Shown: positions 25,034 through 36,100 of the stretch, in pieces
Position numbering within the stretch: position 1 is the first letter of the stretch
How the letters are laid out: each line of letters starts with the position of its first letter
Assembly: GCA_005790605.1 (NCBI GenBank)
Contig: SXUI01000068.1
Coordinates: forward strand, 59,672 to 123,671
Source: Planctomycetia bacterium
GTDB taxonomy: Bacteria; Planctomycetota; Phycisphaerae; Phycisphaerales; SM1A02
Direction: 5' to 3'
DNA length: 64,000 nt
Notes under the pieces: generated by a model
What the model was told of the DNA's origin: nothing
Database searches by the model: none
What the model saw: the letters and a program-made list of their open reading frames with translations, nothing else
Program-made: the position numbers and the translations under genes

Positions 25034-26056
25034 ATGCCAGACATCCTCGGCCAAGACGACATCGACGCGCTCCTCAACGCCGCGCAGCAGCCGGTAGTGG
25101 AGGAAGCCGCACCCCCGGCACAGATCTTTAGTCGCGTGCGGCGCGATCGAGAGAAGATCGAGATTCGTCCCTACGACTTCAAACGGCCGGAGCGCATCTC
25201 GAAGGATCAGATGCGCGCTCTCGAGATGCTGCATGAGACCTTCGCACGTTCGTTCGGCGCATCACTTTCCGGCTATCTGCGCACCATTGTGGAAGTCCGC
25301 GTCGCTTCTGCGTCGCAGATGACTTACGCTGAATTCACGCAGACGCTGGCAAATCCGACTGGTTACGCGCTGGTTCGTTGCCCTCCGCTTGAAGGCACGA
25401 TGTGCCTTGAGATGAGCCCATTGGTCATTTATCCGATCATTGATCGGTTGCTCGGCGGGAATACGAAGGACCTCTTCATTCCGCAGCGTCCGATGACGCT
25501 GATCGAAACGCGCATCATTCAGAAGATCATCAGCCGCGGCATGGCAGCACTCACCGAGGCGTGGCAGGGGATCCACCCGATTCAGTTCTCGCTCGGCGAG
25601 ATCGAGTCGAATCCGCAGTTGGTTCAAATCGTCCCTCCGAACGAGACGGTGGTGATAATTGCCTTCGACGTTCGGATGTCGAATCGCGCTGGTCCGATGC
25701 ACCTCTGCATCCCATACGCGGCGATTGAGCCGCTGATGGAAGGTTTGTCAGCGCAGAGTTGGTTCGTGACTGGTCGCCGAGGCGCATCCGATGCACAAGA
25801 TCGGTTGACTCAAGGACTTGGGTCAGCGCAGGTCGAACTGAGCGCAACCCTCGCCACCACGACGATCTCACTCTCGGAACTGCGGCAACTCGAGGTTGGG
25901 GATTTGATTGCAACGAATCACGCCGCAAGCGACCCCTGCCTGCTCGAAGTCGAGGGGAAGCCGAAGTTTATGGTTGAACTTGGGCAGCACCGCGGGTCGC
26001 GTGCCTTGCGGATCACGCGAGCGACGATTCCTGGTGAGCGCGTCGGCGCTCGCTAG
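25034..26056 (+). CDS. fliM: Flagellar motor switch protein FliM
   Basis: The protein has 340 residues from ATG 25034; the in-frame start at 25001 would add 11 residues before the family's usual M-P-D-I-L-G-Q-D-D-I-D-A-L-L. That N-terminal D-I-D-A-L-L motif is the CheY-P docking peptide. The middle domain carries the G-G-x-x-x motif as L-L-G-G-N-T-K, and the C-terminal SpoA-like domain includes L-E-V-G-D-L-I. FliM forms the C-ring that sets rotation direction. It is isolated from other flagellar genes in this window: dsbD lies upstream in the opposite direction, and nusA follows after a 640-base gap. Confidence 0.95.
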   Translation: MPDILGQDDIDALLNAAQQPVVEEAAPPAQIFSRVRRDREKIEIRPYDFKRPERISKDQMRALEMLHETFARSFGASLSGYLRTIVEVRVASASQMTYAEFTQTLANPTGYALVRCPPLEGTMCLEMSPLVIYPIIDRLLGGNTKDLFIPQRPMTLIETRIIQKIISRGMAALTEAWQGIHPIQFSLGEIESNPQLVQIVPPNETVVIIAFDVRMSNRAGPMHLCIPYAAIEPLMEGLSAQSWFVTGRRGASDAQDRLTQGLGSAQVELSATLATTTISLSELRQLEVGDLIATNHAASDPCLLEVEGKPKFMVELGQHRGSRALRITRATIPGERVGAR

Positions 26057-26697
26057 AGCGAGATTCTAGCCCGATAAGCGCGCTCGCAGCCTCGGCGAGT
26101 TGACCAATTGCGCGATCGCGCGTATCTTTTAGGACTCGACAGAAGGCGTGGCGGAAGCACTGCGTCCGATGTTGAGAATCCCCCTCACAATCTAGGTCTC
26201 GGGGGGATTGGCTCAAGCGGCCCAAGCGACACCTGTGTCAGGGCCTCGTCTGTCCGTTTTCCTGTTCGAACGCGTAGTTGTCGTCTTCTCGGTTCCCAAC
26301 TTCATTCTGACCGACTCAAATCGTATGAAGCTGTCACCCAAGCACGCACATCTTCTCGCTTTCCAGCAACTCCGCTCATGAGGCGCTCGGCGTCCATGTT
26401 TGGAAGCACCTCTTCGTCAGAGGGTTGCTTTGGAAGGCGCGCGCCAAGTTTTGCGGCGTGGCGTTGTCCCGATCAGGAGTTGAAGATGGCTTGATCGATT
26501 GATCTCGCCAACTTCAGATGCGGGTTGTTGCCTTCCCATGACTCATGGTGGAAGGCGCCCGCGCGAACGGACGGACCACGCCGCAGCCTGCGCCGCACTC
26601 GCGTGGTCCGATGTCGTTTTGCTTCTTTCGTCTCACGCTCTGTGTTCGTTTTCCGTTCTCGCTCGCACATCTTGGAAGCACATTTAGGAACAGCGTC
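26057..26697. other. Long intergenic stretch between fliM and nusA
   Basis: About 640 bases without a gene I can support. Frames on both strands give Arg/Ser/Ala-rich products without known motifs. A tRNA search by eye (acceptor pairing, TTCGA loop, CCA) found nothing. The structures I can point to are the hairpin at 26177-26209 and a perfect 12-base palindrome GCGCGATCGCGC at 26110-26121. The last 100 bases before nusA are pyrimidine-rich, as in a leader. rimP, which often precedes nusA, is absent. Confidence 0.5.
26177..26209. terminator. Hairpin downstream of fliM, candidate terminator
   Basis: Arms 26177-26184 (AATCCCCC) and 26202-26209 (GGGGGATT) pair perfectly over 8 bases around a 17-base loop. 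There is no T-tract after it, so Rho-independent termination is only a possibility. It lies 120 bases past the fliM stop. Confidence 0.35.
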
Positions 26698-28029
26698 ATG
26701 AATCCAGAAACACTCCGCATTCTCGAAAGTATCGCCCGCGACCGTAACATCGATCGTGAGCAACTCATTCGCGACCTCGAATTGGCGATGATCAGCGCCG
26801 CGAGGAAGCATTTCAATTCGCTCGAGACGGAGGAGTTCGGTTGCGAAATGGATCGCCTTACAGGCAAGATCAGCATCTGGCGCAATCTTGAAGAGGGTGG
26901 GACCGAAGACATCGCGATTGAAAAACTGGGTCGCATTCCTGCACAGACCGCCAAGCAGGTGATGATTCAGAAATTCCGAGAAGACGAGCGCAATTCGCTC
27001 CTTGAGGAATTCACCAAGCGTGTCGGCGAACTTGCGACGGGAACCGTTTCTCGCCAAGAGGGCATGGCGTACCTCGTGCAAATCGATCGCGCGGAAGGCT
27101 TCATGCCGAAGTCTGAGCAGATTCCTGGTGAGTCGTTCAAGCCCGGCGATCGCATCCGCTGCCTCCTGCTCGATGTGCGTGACGCGGGCAATCAAGTCAA
27201 GATCATTCTCTCCCGCTCACACCCTGACTTCATCCGCCGTTTGTTTGAGGCTGAAGTTCCGGAGGTTGCGGAGCGCGTGATTGAAATCAAGGCGCTCGCG
27301 CGCGAGCCTGGTCAGCGCTGCAAGGTCGCTGTGACGAGCGTGGATTCCAAAGTGGACGCGCAAGGCGCGTGCATTGGCGTACGCGGCATTCGCATCCGAA
27401 ACATCGTCGATGAAGTGAATGGCGAGAAGATCGACGTCGTGCGATGGAATGAGTCGAGCCAGGTGCTCATCGCAAACGCGCTCCGACCGGCAGCAGTTGA
27501 AGAAGTCAGCCTCTGTTTCGAACTCGGTCGCTCTACGATCATCGTGCGAGAGGATCAACTTTCGCTCGCCATCGGGAAGCGCGGACAAAATGTGCGCCTC
27601 GCCGCTCGGTTGACGGGCTGGGATGTTGACATCCTCACGCCAGTCGAGTTCGCAAAGGGACTTGAAACATTGCAATCAACGCTGCGTCCGATTGAGGGCG
27701 TCACCGATGAGATGCTCGACAAGATGGGCGCAATGGGCATGATCAGCGTGTTCGATGTCGAAGAGATTGGGCCTCAGGTGCTCATCGACGACATTGGCAT
27801 GAGCAAGGAACTCGCGCTCAATGTGTGCGAAGTTGCGAGCGAGCGTGCGAAGATCGTTGCGGCCGAGCGCGAGATTGCGGCGGCAGAAGCGGCAGCGCGC
27901 GCAGCTGAAGATGCGTCGGCGACGGATCACCTCCTCGGTGGAGGCGCGGAGTCCTTCGCGTCTGCGAAAGCCGTTGCGACGGACGCTGATGCCGAAGGTC
28001 GCGCGAGTTCGATTTTGGGCGGCGGTTGA
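26698..28029 (+). CDS. nusA: Transcription termination/antitermination protein NusA
   Basis: The protein has 443 residues from ATG 26698, where the family's N-terminus begins (M-N-P-E-T-L-R-I-L-E-S-I-A); the frame is open further upstream but without similarity. The polymerase-binding N-domain (1-125) contains the helical D-L-E-L-A-M-I-S-A-A-R-K. An S1 domain follows (about 128-200, G-E-S-F-K-P-G-D-R-I). Two KH domains come next (G-V-R-G-I-R-I-R-N-I-V-D-E and A-I-G-K-R-G-Q-N-V-R-L-A). The C-terminal helix-hairpin-helix part (about 330-390) ends in a Gly/Ala-rich tail. NusA binds RNA polymerase and modulates pausing. infB follows 75 bases later. Confidence 0.95.
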   Translation: MNPETLRILESIARDRNIDREQLIRDLELAMISAARKHFNSLETEEFGCEMDRLTGKISIWRNLEEGGTEDIAIEKLGRIPAQTAKQVMIQKFREDERNSLLEEFTKRVGELATGTVSRQEGMAYLVQIDRAEGFMPKSEQIPGESFKPGDRIRCLLLDVRDAGNQVKIILSRSHPDFIRRLFEAEVPEVAERVIEIKALAREPGQRCKVAVTSVDSKVDAQGACIGVRGIRIRNIVDEVNGEKIDVVRWNESSQVLIANALRPAAVEEVSLCFELGRSTIIVREDQLSLAIGKRGQNVRLAARLTGWDVDILTPVEFAKGLETLQSTLRPIEGVTDEMLDKMGAMGMISVFDVEEIGPQVLIDDIGMSKELALNVCEVASERAKIVAAEREIAAAEAAARAAEDASATDHLLGGGAESFASAKAVATDADAEGRASSILGGG

Positions 28030-28104
28030 GTTTGGTTTGCGTCGCGGAGCGCGTGTGCGCTTGGCGTTGAATGATGTTGGGTAGGTCTCACCACGGAGCA
28101 TTGC

Positions 28105-31100
28105 TTGTCGAAGAAGGTCACACTCAAGGTTCATCAGTTAGCGAAAGAGTTGGGTCTCAATTCGAAGGACATCGTCGCGCGATGCGTCGCCGAGGAAGTT
28201 CCGAACATCAAGGACCACCTCTCTGCTGTATCTGCAGGGCTTGCTGAGACAATTCGCGAGTGGTTTGCTGGTTCGACAAGCGGCGCGTCCGCGAGTGGCA
28301 CCGCGTCTGCGTCGGCCGAGGGTGAAAGCTCCGAGGGCGGAACTGCGACAGCCGTGGCGTCTGCATCGAAGTCGGAGGGTAAACCTGCAGCCAAGGTCCG
28401 TTCGACGCGCGTGAAAGTGACGGACTCGGCGCCATCGACCGAGAGCGCTGCTGCCGTTTCGACTCCAACTGCGACCCCGACATCGGGCGCTGAGAGCGCA
28501 GATGCGCCTGCGGAGGCACCGAAGAAGGCGGTTCGAAAGACAGCGAAGAAGGTCGTCGTGGAGAGCGACGCAACGCATGCAGCGCCGGTCATCGCGGAGA
28601 CTTCCGCCGCAGTGGCGCCAGCGATTGCTCCAGTGGTTGAAGCCGCGAAGCATGAGGTTTCAACGCCTGTTGCGCACGCTGAGGTTCCATCGTCGTCGCA
28701 TACTGCTCGTGCGCATGAACCGGCTGCGACATCGATCGAAGTGTCGGCTGGCGTTCGAGCGTCTGCCTCGGCAACCCGGGCAGCGACGCCGCCGGTCGCG
28801 CCAAGCGTGAGTGAAGTTCCTGCGCGTGTCGCGACACCCGCCGCAGCAGCGCAGAAGCCCGCATCGCCGCGGATGATTGCTGGTCTGAGCTCGAAACTTG
28901 CGCCAGTCGCAGGACTTTCGGCCAAGCTGCCGCCGCGCGAAGTGAATTCTCCTCGCGCCACTCGCGCGGATGGCGCGACGCCTCAAGGAACCGCGGCGAC
29001 TCCACCTGCTCCAGCGCCGGCACGCCGACTCATCACGGCTCCCCCTCCGCCGCCTGCGGGTCTCGCTCGACTCGACGATGCCGCGCCGGTGATGAATGTC
29101 CCGACGCGCCCGACTTCTGTTTCGCCTGGCGGCCAGAAACTCGAAACACTCTCGAAGATCTCGCTCACCGGACCGAAAGTGATTCGTGTGGAAGCGGCGG
29201 AGAATCTGCCCGCACCGCGTCGCTCGACGGCTAGTACTCGTCCAAACACGGCGACCCCCGGGCGTGGCGGTCCACGCGTGCGGGAGGGTGGCGCCGGTCG
29301 TATGGCGCGATCAGGGAACGGTCCACAAGCGATCAGTTCGCAAGATCAGGCCGAGCGCAACAAGCGCATGGCAAGTAGCGGCGGATTCATCGGGAAGCAC
29401 CGCGTCCATCCTTCGACGCCGAGCCATCTTGGTGGTGGTGGACCTCGTCCTCCAGCGACGAGCAAGCCAGCGGAAGCGATCCATGTTTGTGAGCCCGTCA
29501 CGATCAAAGAACTCTCCGCTGCAACTGGCGTGAAGAGCGCGGAGATCATCAAGAAGTTGTTCCTGTCCGGCATGGCGATGACCATGAATAGCTCGCTCGA
29601 TCGCGAAAAGGCGATTGAAGTGATGATGGACTTTGACATCGAGCTCGTCGTGGATGAGGCTCGGTCGGTCGCGGATATCATCGAGGAACGATTCAAGGGT
29701 CGCGTGCGAACGAGTGAGCGCAGACGCGCGCCGATTGTCACGATCCTCGGCCATGTCGATCACGGCAAGACGAGTCTTCTCGATCGCATTCGGAGTACGA
29801 ACATCGCGGCGGGGGAAGCGGGTGGCATTACTCAGTCCACTCGCGCATTTGCCGTGCCGGTGAAGGCAGGCGACACGGAACGACTCGTTGCGTTTATCGA
29901 TACGCCAGGTCACGAGGCGTTTTCCAACATGCGCGCGCGAGGCGCGAAGGTCACGGACATCGTCGTGCTCGTGGTTTCTGCGGTCGACGGCGTGATGCCG
30001 CAGACCATTGAATCGATCAACCACGCGAAGGCTGCAGCGGTTCCGATCGTCGTGGCGTTGAACAAGATCGATCATCCCGGCGCCACTGAAGCGAACATCC
30101 AGAAGACTCTCGGGCAACTCGCCGCGGCAGGCATCAATGTGCACGAGTGGGGCGGCACGGTGGATATGGTGAAGACCAGCGCGACGCGCGGTGACGGCAT
30201 CCAAGAACTCTTGGAGATGCTTGACTACCAAGCGGAACTCCTCGATTTGAAGGCGGACTTTGAAGGGTTCGCGCGCGGCACCGTCCTCGAGGCGAGTATC
30301 GAAGAAGGCCGTGGTCCGGTGGCGAAGGTCATGATCCAAGAGGGGCGGCTCAAGAAGGGCGACTTCCTTGTCGTCGGTCGCGGCTTTGGTCGCGTGCGTG
30401 ACATTCTCAATGACCGCGGCGAGCGATTGAAAGAAGCGTTCCCTTCGACCCCCGTCGCCGTCTCCGGACTCGACATGCTTCCGGACGCTGGCGATATGGC
30501 GTACGCGGTTGAGACGATTCGCGCCGCGGAGGAAGCCGCTGAAGAGCGTCGCCGCATGGATCGCGAGCGCGAACTCGCGGTGCCAAAGATCACGCTCGAC
30601 AACATCTTCACGCATCTCGAGAAACAAGGCCGCAAGGAACTCTCCATCGTTGTCAAGGCCGATGTTCAGGGCTCCGTCGAAGCGCTCAAGGGCATGCTTT
30701 CGCGGCTGCCGATGGATGAGGTCACGATTTCGGTCAAGCACGCTGCCGCGGGTGGTATCACTGAGGGTGACATCACGATGGCTGAGACGACGAAGGCGAT
30801 CGTGCTTGGTTTCAATGTCACTTCCACCGGCAAGGCGCGACAGATTGCCGAGCAGAAGGGCGTCGAGATTCGACTCTACGAAGTCATCTACGATCTCATC
30901 GACGATGTGACGAAGGCTGCGCGCGGCATGCTCGCGCCAGAACTTCGCCTCGAAGTCATCGGGCATGCCGAGGTGCGTCAGGTCTTCAAGGTGTCCAAGG
31001 TTGGCGCAGTCGCCGGTTGCTATGTCACCGATGGTGTGGTCGAACGCAACGCGCAAATCCGCGTGACGCGCGATGGCATCGTCATCGAGAAGGACCGACG

Positions 31101-31245
31101 ACTCGAGCAGCTCAAGCGCTTCAAGGACGACGCGAAGGAAGTGCGTATGGGCACCGAGTGCGGCATGAAGATCGTTGGTTACGACAACATCAAGGTGGGC
31201 GATGTCTTGGAGTGCTACAAGACCATCACCGTCGCACGAACCTGA
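28105..31245 (+). CDS. infB: Translation initiation factor IF-2
   Basis: The protein has 1046 residues from a TTG start. Residues 1-55 form the IF2 N-terminal helical domain ([14 protein letters not shown]). Residues 60-440 are a long Ala/Pro/Ser/Thr linker without structure. A second IF2_N domain (about 455-515) is followed by the GTPase domain with G-H-V-D-H-G-K-T at 549-556, D-T-P-G-H and N-K-I-D, then the beta-barrel and C-terminal domains ([11 protein letters not shown]). It delivers initiator tRNA to the 30S subunit. It is located nusA-infB-rbfA as in many bacteria. A possible ribosome binding site (GGAG) lies eight bases upstream. Confidence 0.97.
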   Translation: MSKKVTLKVHQLAKELGLNSKDIVARCVAEEVPNIKDHLSAVSAGLAETIREWFAGSTSGASASGTASASAEGESSEGGTATAVASASKSEGKPAAKVRSTRVKVTDSAPSTESAAAVSTPTATPTSGAESADAPAEAPKKAVRKTAKKVVVESDATHAAPVIAETSAAVAPAIAPVVEAAKHEVSTPVAHAEVPSSSHTARAHEPAATSIEVSAGVRASASATRAATPPVAPSVSEVPARVATPAAAAQKPASPRMIAGLSSKLAPVAGLSAKLPPREVNSPRATRADGATPQGTAATPPAPAPARRLITAPPPPPAGLARLDDAAPVMNVPTRPTSVSPGGQKLETLSKISLTGPKVIRVEAAENLPAPRRSTASTRPNTATPGRGGPRVREGGAGRMARSGNGPQAISSQDQAERNKRMASSGGFIGKHRVHPSTPSHLGGGGPRPPATSKPAEAIHVCEPVTIKELSAATGVKSAEIIKKLFLSGMAMTMNSSLDREKAIEVMMDFDIELVVDEARSVADIIEERFKGRVRTSERRRAPIVTILGHVDHGKTSLLDRIRSTNIAAGEAGGITQSTRAFAVPVKAGDTERLVAFIDTPGHEAFSNMRARGAKVTDIVVLVVSAVDGVMPQTIESINHAKAAAVPIVVALNKIDHPGATEANIQKTLGQLAAAGINVHEWGGTVDMVKTSATRGDGIQELLEMLDYQAELLDLKADFEGFARGTVLEASIEEGRGPVAKVMIQEGRLKKGDFLVVGRGFGRVRDILNDRGERLKEAFPSTPVAVSGLDMLPDAGDMAYAVETIRAAEEAAEERRRMDRERELAVPKITLDNIFTHLEKQGRKELSIVVKADVQGSVEALKGMLSRLPMDEVTISVKHAAAGGITEGDITMAETTKAIVLGFNVTSTGKARQIAEQKGVEIRLYEVIYDLIDDVTKAARGMLAPELRLEVIGHAEVRQVFKVSKVGAVAGCYVTDGVVERNAQIRVTRDGIVIEKDRRLEQLKRFKDDAKEVRMGTECGMKIVGYDNIKVGDVLECYKTITVART

Positions 31246-31263
31246 CGCAAAGAAGGAGATCCT

Positions 31264-31905
31264 GTGGCCTTCGATGAAGTCGAGTTCGACGAAACAGAGA
31301 GCGAGAAGCCGCGCAAGGGCGGCCGCGATGGCTCGCACGCAGGGGGCCGGAAGCCGCGCGCACCGCGTCCGAAGGGTCCGCCGAGGTTGCCGAGCAGCGG
31401 ACGAAGTTCCACTGGTACTGCAAACCTAGGGATCGATCTCGGTGGCGGATTTGAGGAGCGTGCGTCGGATCGTCCGTTGCAACTCGCGTCCTACATTCGT
31501 CGCGAAGTGCAAACTATGTTGAGTGCGGGTCTCTCCGATCCGCGCGTGCAAGGCATGATCTCGATCACGGAAGTTGTCCTGACGCCGGACCTTCTCGAAG
31601 CGCGGATCAAGGTGAGCGTCATGCCCGCAGATCGTGAACGACTCACGCTTTCTGGTTTGCGAAGTGCGGCAGGTCATCTCCGACTTCGAATCCTGCACGA
31701 AGGAAGACTCGGACGCATCCCGCAATTGTGTTTTGAGATTGATGAGCGATTGAAGAAGGGCGCCGCGCTCGAAGCCCTGATTCGGTCCACCGACGCGCAG
31801 CCGAAGGCCGATGCGAACGCTGACGCCGACGCGAAATCAGTATCGCCGCAGGGATCCGCGGGATCTCTCGATGGCGATGGCGCACCACCATCCATCCCCT
31901 CTTAG
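31264..31905 (+). CDS. rbfA: Ribosome-binding factor A
   Basis: The protein has 213 residues from GTG 31264, preceded by AAGGAGAT. The RbfA KH-type fold spans about 70-180: Q-L-A-S-Y-I-R-R-E-V-Q, L-S-D-P-R-V-Q-G-M-I-S-I-T-E-V, then L-R-S-A-A-G-H-L-R-L-R-I and I-P-Q-L-C-F-E-I-D. It assists late 30S maturation of the 16S rRNA 5' helix. The protein is much longer than the 130-residue E. coli form because of a basic, Gly/Arg/Pro-rich N-terminal extension (about 60 residues) and an acidic Ala/Asp-rich tail. infB ends 18 bases upstream, and the next gene starts 14 bases downstream with its own GGAGG site. Confidence 0.9.
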   Translation: MAFDEVEFDETESEKPRKGGRDGSHAGGRKPRAPRPKGPPRLPSSGRSSTGTANLGIDLGGGFEERASDRPLQLASYIRREVQTMLSAGLSDPRVQGMISITEVVLTPDLLEARIKVSVMPADRERLTLSGLRSAAGHLRLRILHEGRLGRIPQLCFEIDERLKKGAALEALIRSTDAQPKADANADADAKSVSPQGSAGSLDGDGAPPSIPS

Positions 31906-31919
31906 TGGAGGAATGCCGC

Positions 31920-33077
31920 ATGAAGATTGATCCCATTCGCGCCACGAAGTTTGCCACGATGCTGAAAAAGTTCAGCTCGGCGCAACCATCGATTCCAACT
32001 CTTGATCCGCCTGATGCCGAGGCGCCCGATGGCATCGGCGCGCTGATCACCGGCTTCATGATGTGGGACGCAACGCCGGCGCTCGCCACCACTGCACTCG
32101 CAGCGATTCGTCGAGAGACTGTGGACTTCAACGAACTTCGCGTGCTTCTTGAAGGTGAAGTAGTCTCGATCATCGGCGCGAAGTACCCGCATGCCTTTGA
32201 GCGTGCAGAGCGTTTGCATCGATCACTCAACGATGTCTACAAGCGACAGCACCGCACGAGTCTTGATCACCTCCGCAGCCTCGGTCGTCGGGAGCAGCGC
32301 ACGTATGTCGAGGGCATCTCCTGCATCGTTCCGTTTGTTGCGCATCGCACGCTCGTGGGCGCATTTCAGCATCCACTCGTGCCGATTGACGACACGACTG
32401 TCGAGGCACTGCACATGCAAGGCATCGCGGATCCGCTTGCGACAACAGATCTCGTGACGGCATGGATGCACAAGCATGTGAAGGCGGATGACGCGCCGCG
32501 CGTGCATCGCGCGCTGCTTGCGTTCACCGAAGATGCGTGGAAATCCGCTGGGCGATCTGGGTTCCGCCTGCGAGAGAATCTGCGCGATCGACATGAGAAA
32601 TCCGGCATCGTCGCGCGTCCCAAGTTGCCACCTGAGGCAGTCGCACCCGTCGGTGACGGAGTTCCTGCTGGTACGCAGCCGCTGAACTCCGGCGGCATGC
32701 CCAACCGTCCCTCCGCGCATCCAACCCGAGTGCCGCTGCAGATCGTGGCGCGTCCACTCGTGAGACCTCTCGCGGTTGCGCCGGTGGTTGCTCCCGCGCC
32801 ACCTGTTGCGAAGATTGAGATCAAGCCGCTTGTGAAAGCAGCAGCGAAACTCCCGGCGAAGTCGATTGAAAAATCGAGCGCGAAGCCGGCGCAGGGAGGA
32901 TCGAAGCAGGGCAAGAAGCCAGCGAAGCTTGTGAAGTCGAAGCCATCAGTCACGGCTCGAGCGAAGGCACTCGCGGCTTCCAAGAAGAGCGCGAAGAAAG
33001 TCACCAAGCGCGCTGTTCGCTCGCCTGTCAAAACAAAGGCGAAGGCGAAGGTGCAATCAAAGTCGAAGAAGCGCTAA
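31920..33077 (+). CDS. Helix-hairpin-helix/endonuclease III-like fold protein with basic tail
   Basis: The protein has 385 residues from ATG 31920 (GGAGG nine bases upstream); the frame opens 15 bases earlier. The first 220 residues are helical. Segments such as F-N-E-L-R-V-L-L-E, Y-V-E-G-I-S-C-I-V-P-F-V-A and V-P-I-D-D-T-T-V-E-A-L-H-M-Q-G-I recall the HhH-GPD/endonuclease III fold, but I do not see the catalytic Lys/Asp signature or the FeS Cys cluster, so DNA glycosylase activity is doubtful. Residues 240-385 are a Pro- and then Lys/Ala/Ser-rich tail (S-K-K-S-A-K-K-V-T-K-R-A) resembling histone H1 and likely to bind DNA or RNA. Its position after rbfA suggests a link to ribosome or nucleoid work. 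Confidence 0.55.
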   Translation: MKIDPIRATKFATMLKKFSSAQPSIPTLDPPDAEAPDGIGALITGFMMWDATPALATTALAAIRRETVDFNELRVLLEGEVVSIIGAKYPHAFERAERLHRSLNDVYKRQHRTSLDHLRSLGRREQRTYVEGISCIVPFVAHRTLVGAFQHPLVPIDDTTVEALHMQGIADPLATTDLVTAWMHKHVKADDAPRVHRALLAFTEDAWKSAGRSGFRLRENLRDRHEKSGIVARPKLPPEAVAPVGDGVPAGTQPLNSGGMPNRPSAHPTRVPLQIVARPLVRPLAVAPVVAPAPPVAKIEIKPLVKAAAKLPAKSIEKSSAKPAQGGSKQGKKPAKLVKSKPSVTARAKALAASKKSAKKVTKRAVRSPVKTKAKAKVQSKSKKR

Positions 33078-33114
33078 CTGTTTCTCGCACGGACGCTGAG
33101 GAGGCACTCTCTTG

Positions 33115-36100
33115 ATGCACGAATCACCTGCTGGCTCGCGCCGCACTTGGTCGAGAAGTGCGTTCGCTTGCGCGGTGATCGCCTGCGTCGCGAGTTGCCA
33201 CTCCACTCCAAAGGACACCGGTGCACACGCTCGTCCAGATCCATCGCCGAGCCCACTTGCTTCGACCCTCCGGACGCCAGTCGCGCGCGGCGCATCTCAA
33301 CGGGCGCTCGCGAAGCGAAGCGTTGAGAGTTTCCGGAAATCCCTGAAACCGACGCAGACTGACGAGGCGCCCGCCGCTCCTGTCGTCGTTCCGGCTCCGC
33401 TTGTGGACGAGGTGCGCGCGGCGATGTCCGCGAGGGACTTGCCGCGAGCGGCTGAAGCGGTGGTGGCGCTTCTACGTACCTATCCCAAGTCGGTGGAGGC
33501 TCGCGAGGCACTCGTCTGCGTTCAATACCTTCAGCGCAACCCTGAAGGTGCAAAGCAAGCGCTTGACGAGTTGCGCGCGGTCGCGCCAGCGTCGCCGCTG
33601 CTGCTCGCGCTCGATGGCCTCGATGCACTCCGGCAGGCGGAGCCGGCCCGTGCCGTGGAGAGTCTTTCGTGGTTCGTCGGAGTGGATGCGCTTCCACTCT
33701 CAACCTGCTTCGGCTCGCTTCCTGTTGAGAGCGGGCGCGTAGAGGAGTCATTGATGAATGCGCTCCTCGCATTAGGCGCGACGGAGGCCGCCGCAACGAC
33801 CGCGCAAGCGCTGCTCGCCACGGATGTTGCCGCGAGCGGTGATGGAGCATTGCATCGAGCGGCGATGCGCGCCCGCTTGTTCCTGGGCGATTTGTCAATG
33901 GCTCGGAGCTCTCGCGCAGACGCCGTGGAGGCATGGAGTACGGTCGCTGCTGGAAACGGATTCGAGGCGGAGATCGCTCGTTGGCGTTTGGCACGCTCAG
34001 TGCTTCACAGCGATCGCTTGGCAGATGAGGAGTGCCGGCGCATTCTCGTGGATCCTCAGGCACTGTTGCGGGATGAACCAGCAATGCTTCGCCTTTCGCT
34101 GATTGCGAGCCATGCAGATGCGACGGCGACATTTTCTTCGGCAGGCGGTCGCGCTGCGGAGCTTGCCGCCTCGCTTCCGGAGAGCCTTCGCATGCAGTGC
34201 ATTGCGGCGAATCTCGGTGATCAGAGTGCGAGGGCACGTGTGCGTGGACAAGCTCCTCGCGCTTGGAACTCCGACCCTTTCGCCTACCGCCTCGCAGTTT
34301 CTAGTGCAGCGCTGGTGAGTGCGATGGATGCGGTTGAGATCGCACGCGTCACGGTTGCTCAGGACGCAGCTTCGTTGCAAGCCGCTGCCGACGCGCTCGC
34401 ATGGAGTGGAGTTCCCATGCGCGAACTCCACTCCGTTCTCGAACCTGCCCTTGATGCGCCGAGTCAAGCGCTCTGGTCCGCGCTCCTTTGCGCCTTCGGA
34501 CTCGCTGAGGATGGGTTTGAGGCGATGAATCGGATGGATGCATCGCCAGCACACGCGCCGTGGAAGTTTGCCTCGCAACTCATTGCGGCGGGGTACCTGC
34601 GCGATGCGTCGCTTGTTGATGCTGCCGTGCGCGCGCTTGAGCGTGAGCCAACGCTCGCCCTTTCGCTCGCGAGCCTCGCTCTTGAGGCGCAACATCGCGC
34701 GCTTGACCCGCTCGCGTCGCTCGGAACCGCGGATCGTGCTGCTTCCGCGCTTGAAGAGGCGATGGCGGATGAGATGGACTCGCAACGCAAGGCGCTGCTC
34801 GTTGACGCGGCGCGCGTCCGGCTTGAGACGGGAAGCGGCGGAGCAACGGATCGTGAGTTCCTTCGCGCCGAAGTATTGAGTCATGGGCGCAGTGCGGAAG
34901 AGGCGTGGGTTGTCTTGTCCGGGCTTCGCGGCGAGGGTAGTAATCTCTGTCCACCACCGCCCTCGATCGCACTGCAAGCGGTTGTCGCTGCCGATGCTCT
35001 AGCGGTTGTTGATTCACCGCTCACGGGAGAGCTCTTGACGCTCGCTGCTGAGTGTTCAACGGACGGACTCGCGATTGCTCGACTCTGGTCCCGTGCTGAT
35101 GCAGGGGACGAGTGGGCGTCACGCGCGCTTTCAGAACTTGCGCAACTCCACCCTGTCGACGGTCGACTCGCTCGCGCGTCGAGTGCCGCTGCCCAAGCGA
35201 TTGCCGGCTCGCTTGATGCGCGGCGCACGCTTCGACTGCGCGAGACGACAGACCTGAGCGCGTTCCCTCGGCCTCAGACCGCAGCCTTCGAGATTGCGGC
35301 TGCCGAGCGCGCACACGCGGTATCCAATGATGCGGAAGCTGTCTCCCGTTTGCGTGCGGCACTTTCAGATTCGCAATCGATCGACGCGCTTCTCGTTCGC
35401 GCGTTCGCGTTGCTCATTGAGATGAGCGCGGAGGAAAGCCCGAACAAGGAAGCGTCGAGCTTGCTGCTTGATGAAGTGGCAGAACGGCTGATTGCATCAA
35501 CGGAGCCCATCGCGCCACTTTGGGCGGTTGCGCTCTTTGACACCAAGTCCGGCGGCGCGGGCAGTGGGAGTTCGAACGACCCCGCAGCGATGCAGGCGCT
35601 CGCGAGCAGCTTGTCGTCGCGAGTGACGCTCGGGTCGCAAGGGTCTGTGCAGTGCTTCCTGCTCTCGGGTCGTTTGCTCGCACGCGAAGAACCAGAACTG
35701 GCTGCAGAGTTTACGCATGCGATGTGCGAGCGGGCCATTGCGCAACCTGCGATTCGCGCGCTTGTCGCCCGGCACGCTGTCGCGCTCGACGCGCTGTCGG
35801 GCGGTCGAGAAGAAGAGACGCTTCGCGGGCTCAGCGCGATGCGCGCGCTCGGTGTGGAGCCGTACCTTCGCGAATCCGAGATCACTGCTGGCACAAAGAT
35901 CTCGGAAGCCGAGTCGATGCACCGAGCGAGTGGAACCTATTCGCTTCTTGGGAATGATGCGGGCGCGGCTGCGATCACCGATGCGGCACTTCGAATAGAT
36001 CCAAATCACGCTGGAAGTTTGAACAACCGCGCCTACGCGGCGCTTGATCGAGGCGTGTTGGATGCGGAGAGTGAACGCGCGGCGACACGCGCGGCAGAGC

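Noticed and set aside
26057..26697. tRNA or other known RNA gene before nusA
   Set aside because: No acceptor-stem pairing, T-loop or anticodon arm could be assembled; the hairpin at 26177-26209 has the wrong context for a tRNA arm.
29311..31338. 675-codon open frame antisense to infB
   Set aside because: Lies opposite a complete, motif-rich IF-2 gene. Long antisense frames are expected from third-position GC bias, and this one is Arg/His/Asp-rich with no domain.
33074..34237. 387-codon open frame antisense to the TPR lipoprotein
   Set aside because: Arg/Ser/Pro-rich without recognisable features; the plus-strand gene has a lipobox, TPR units and a ribosome binding site.
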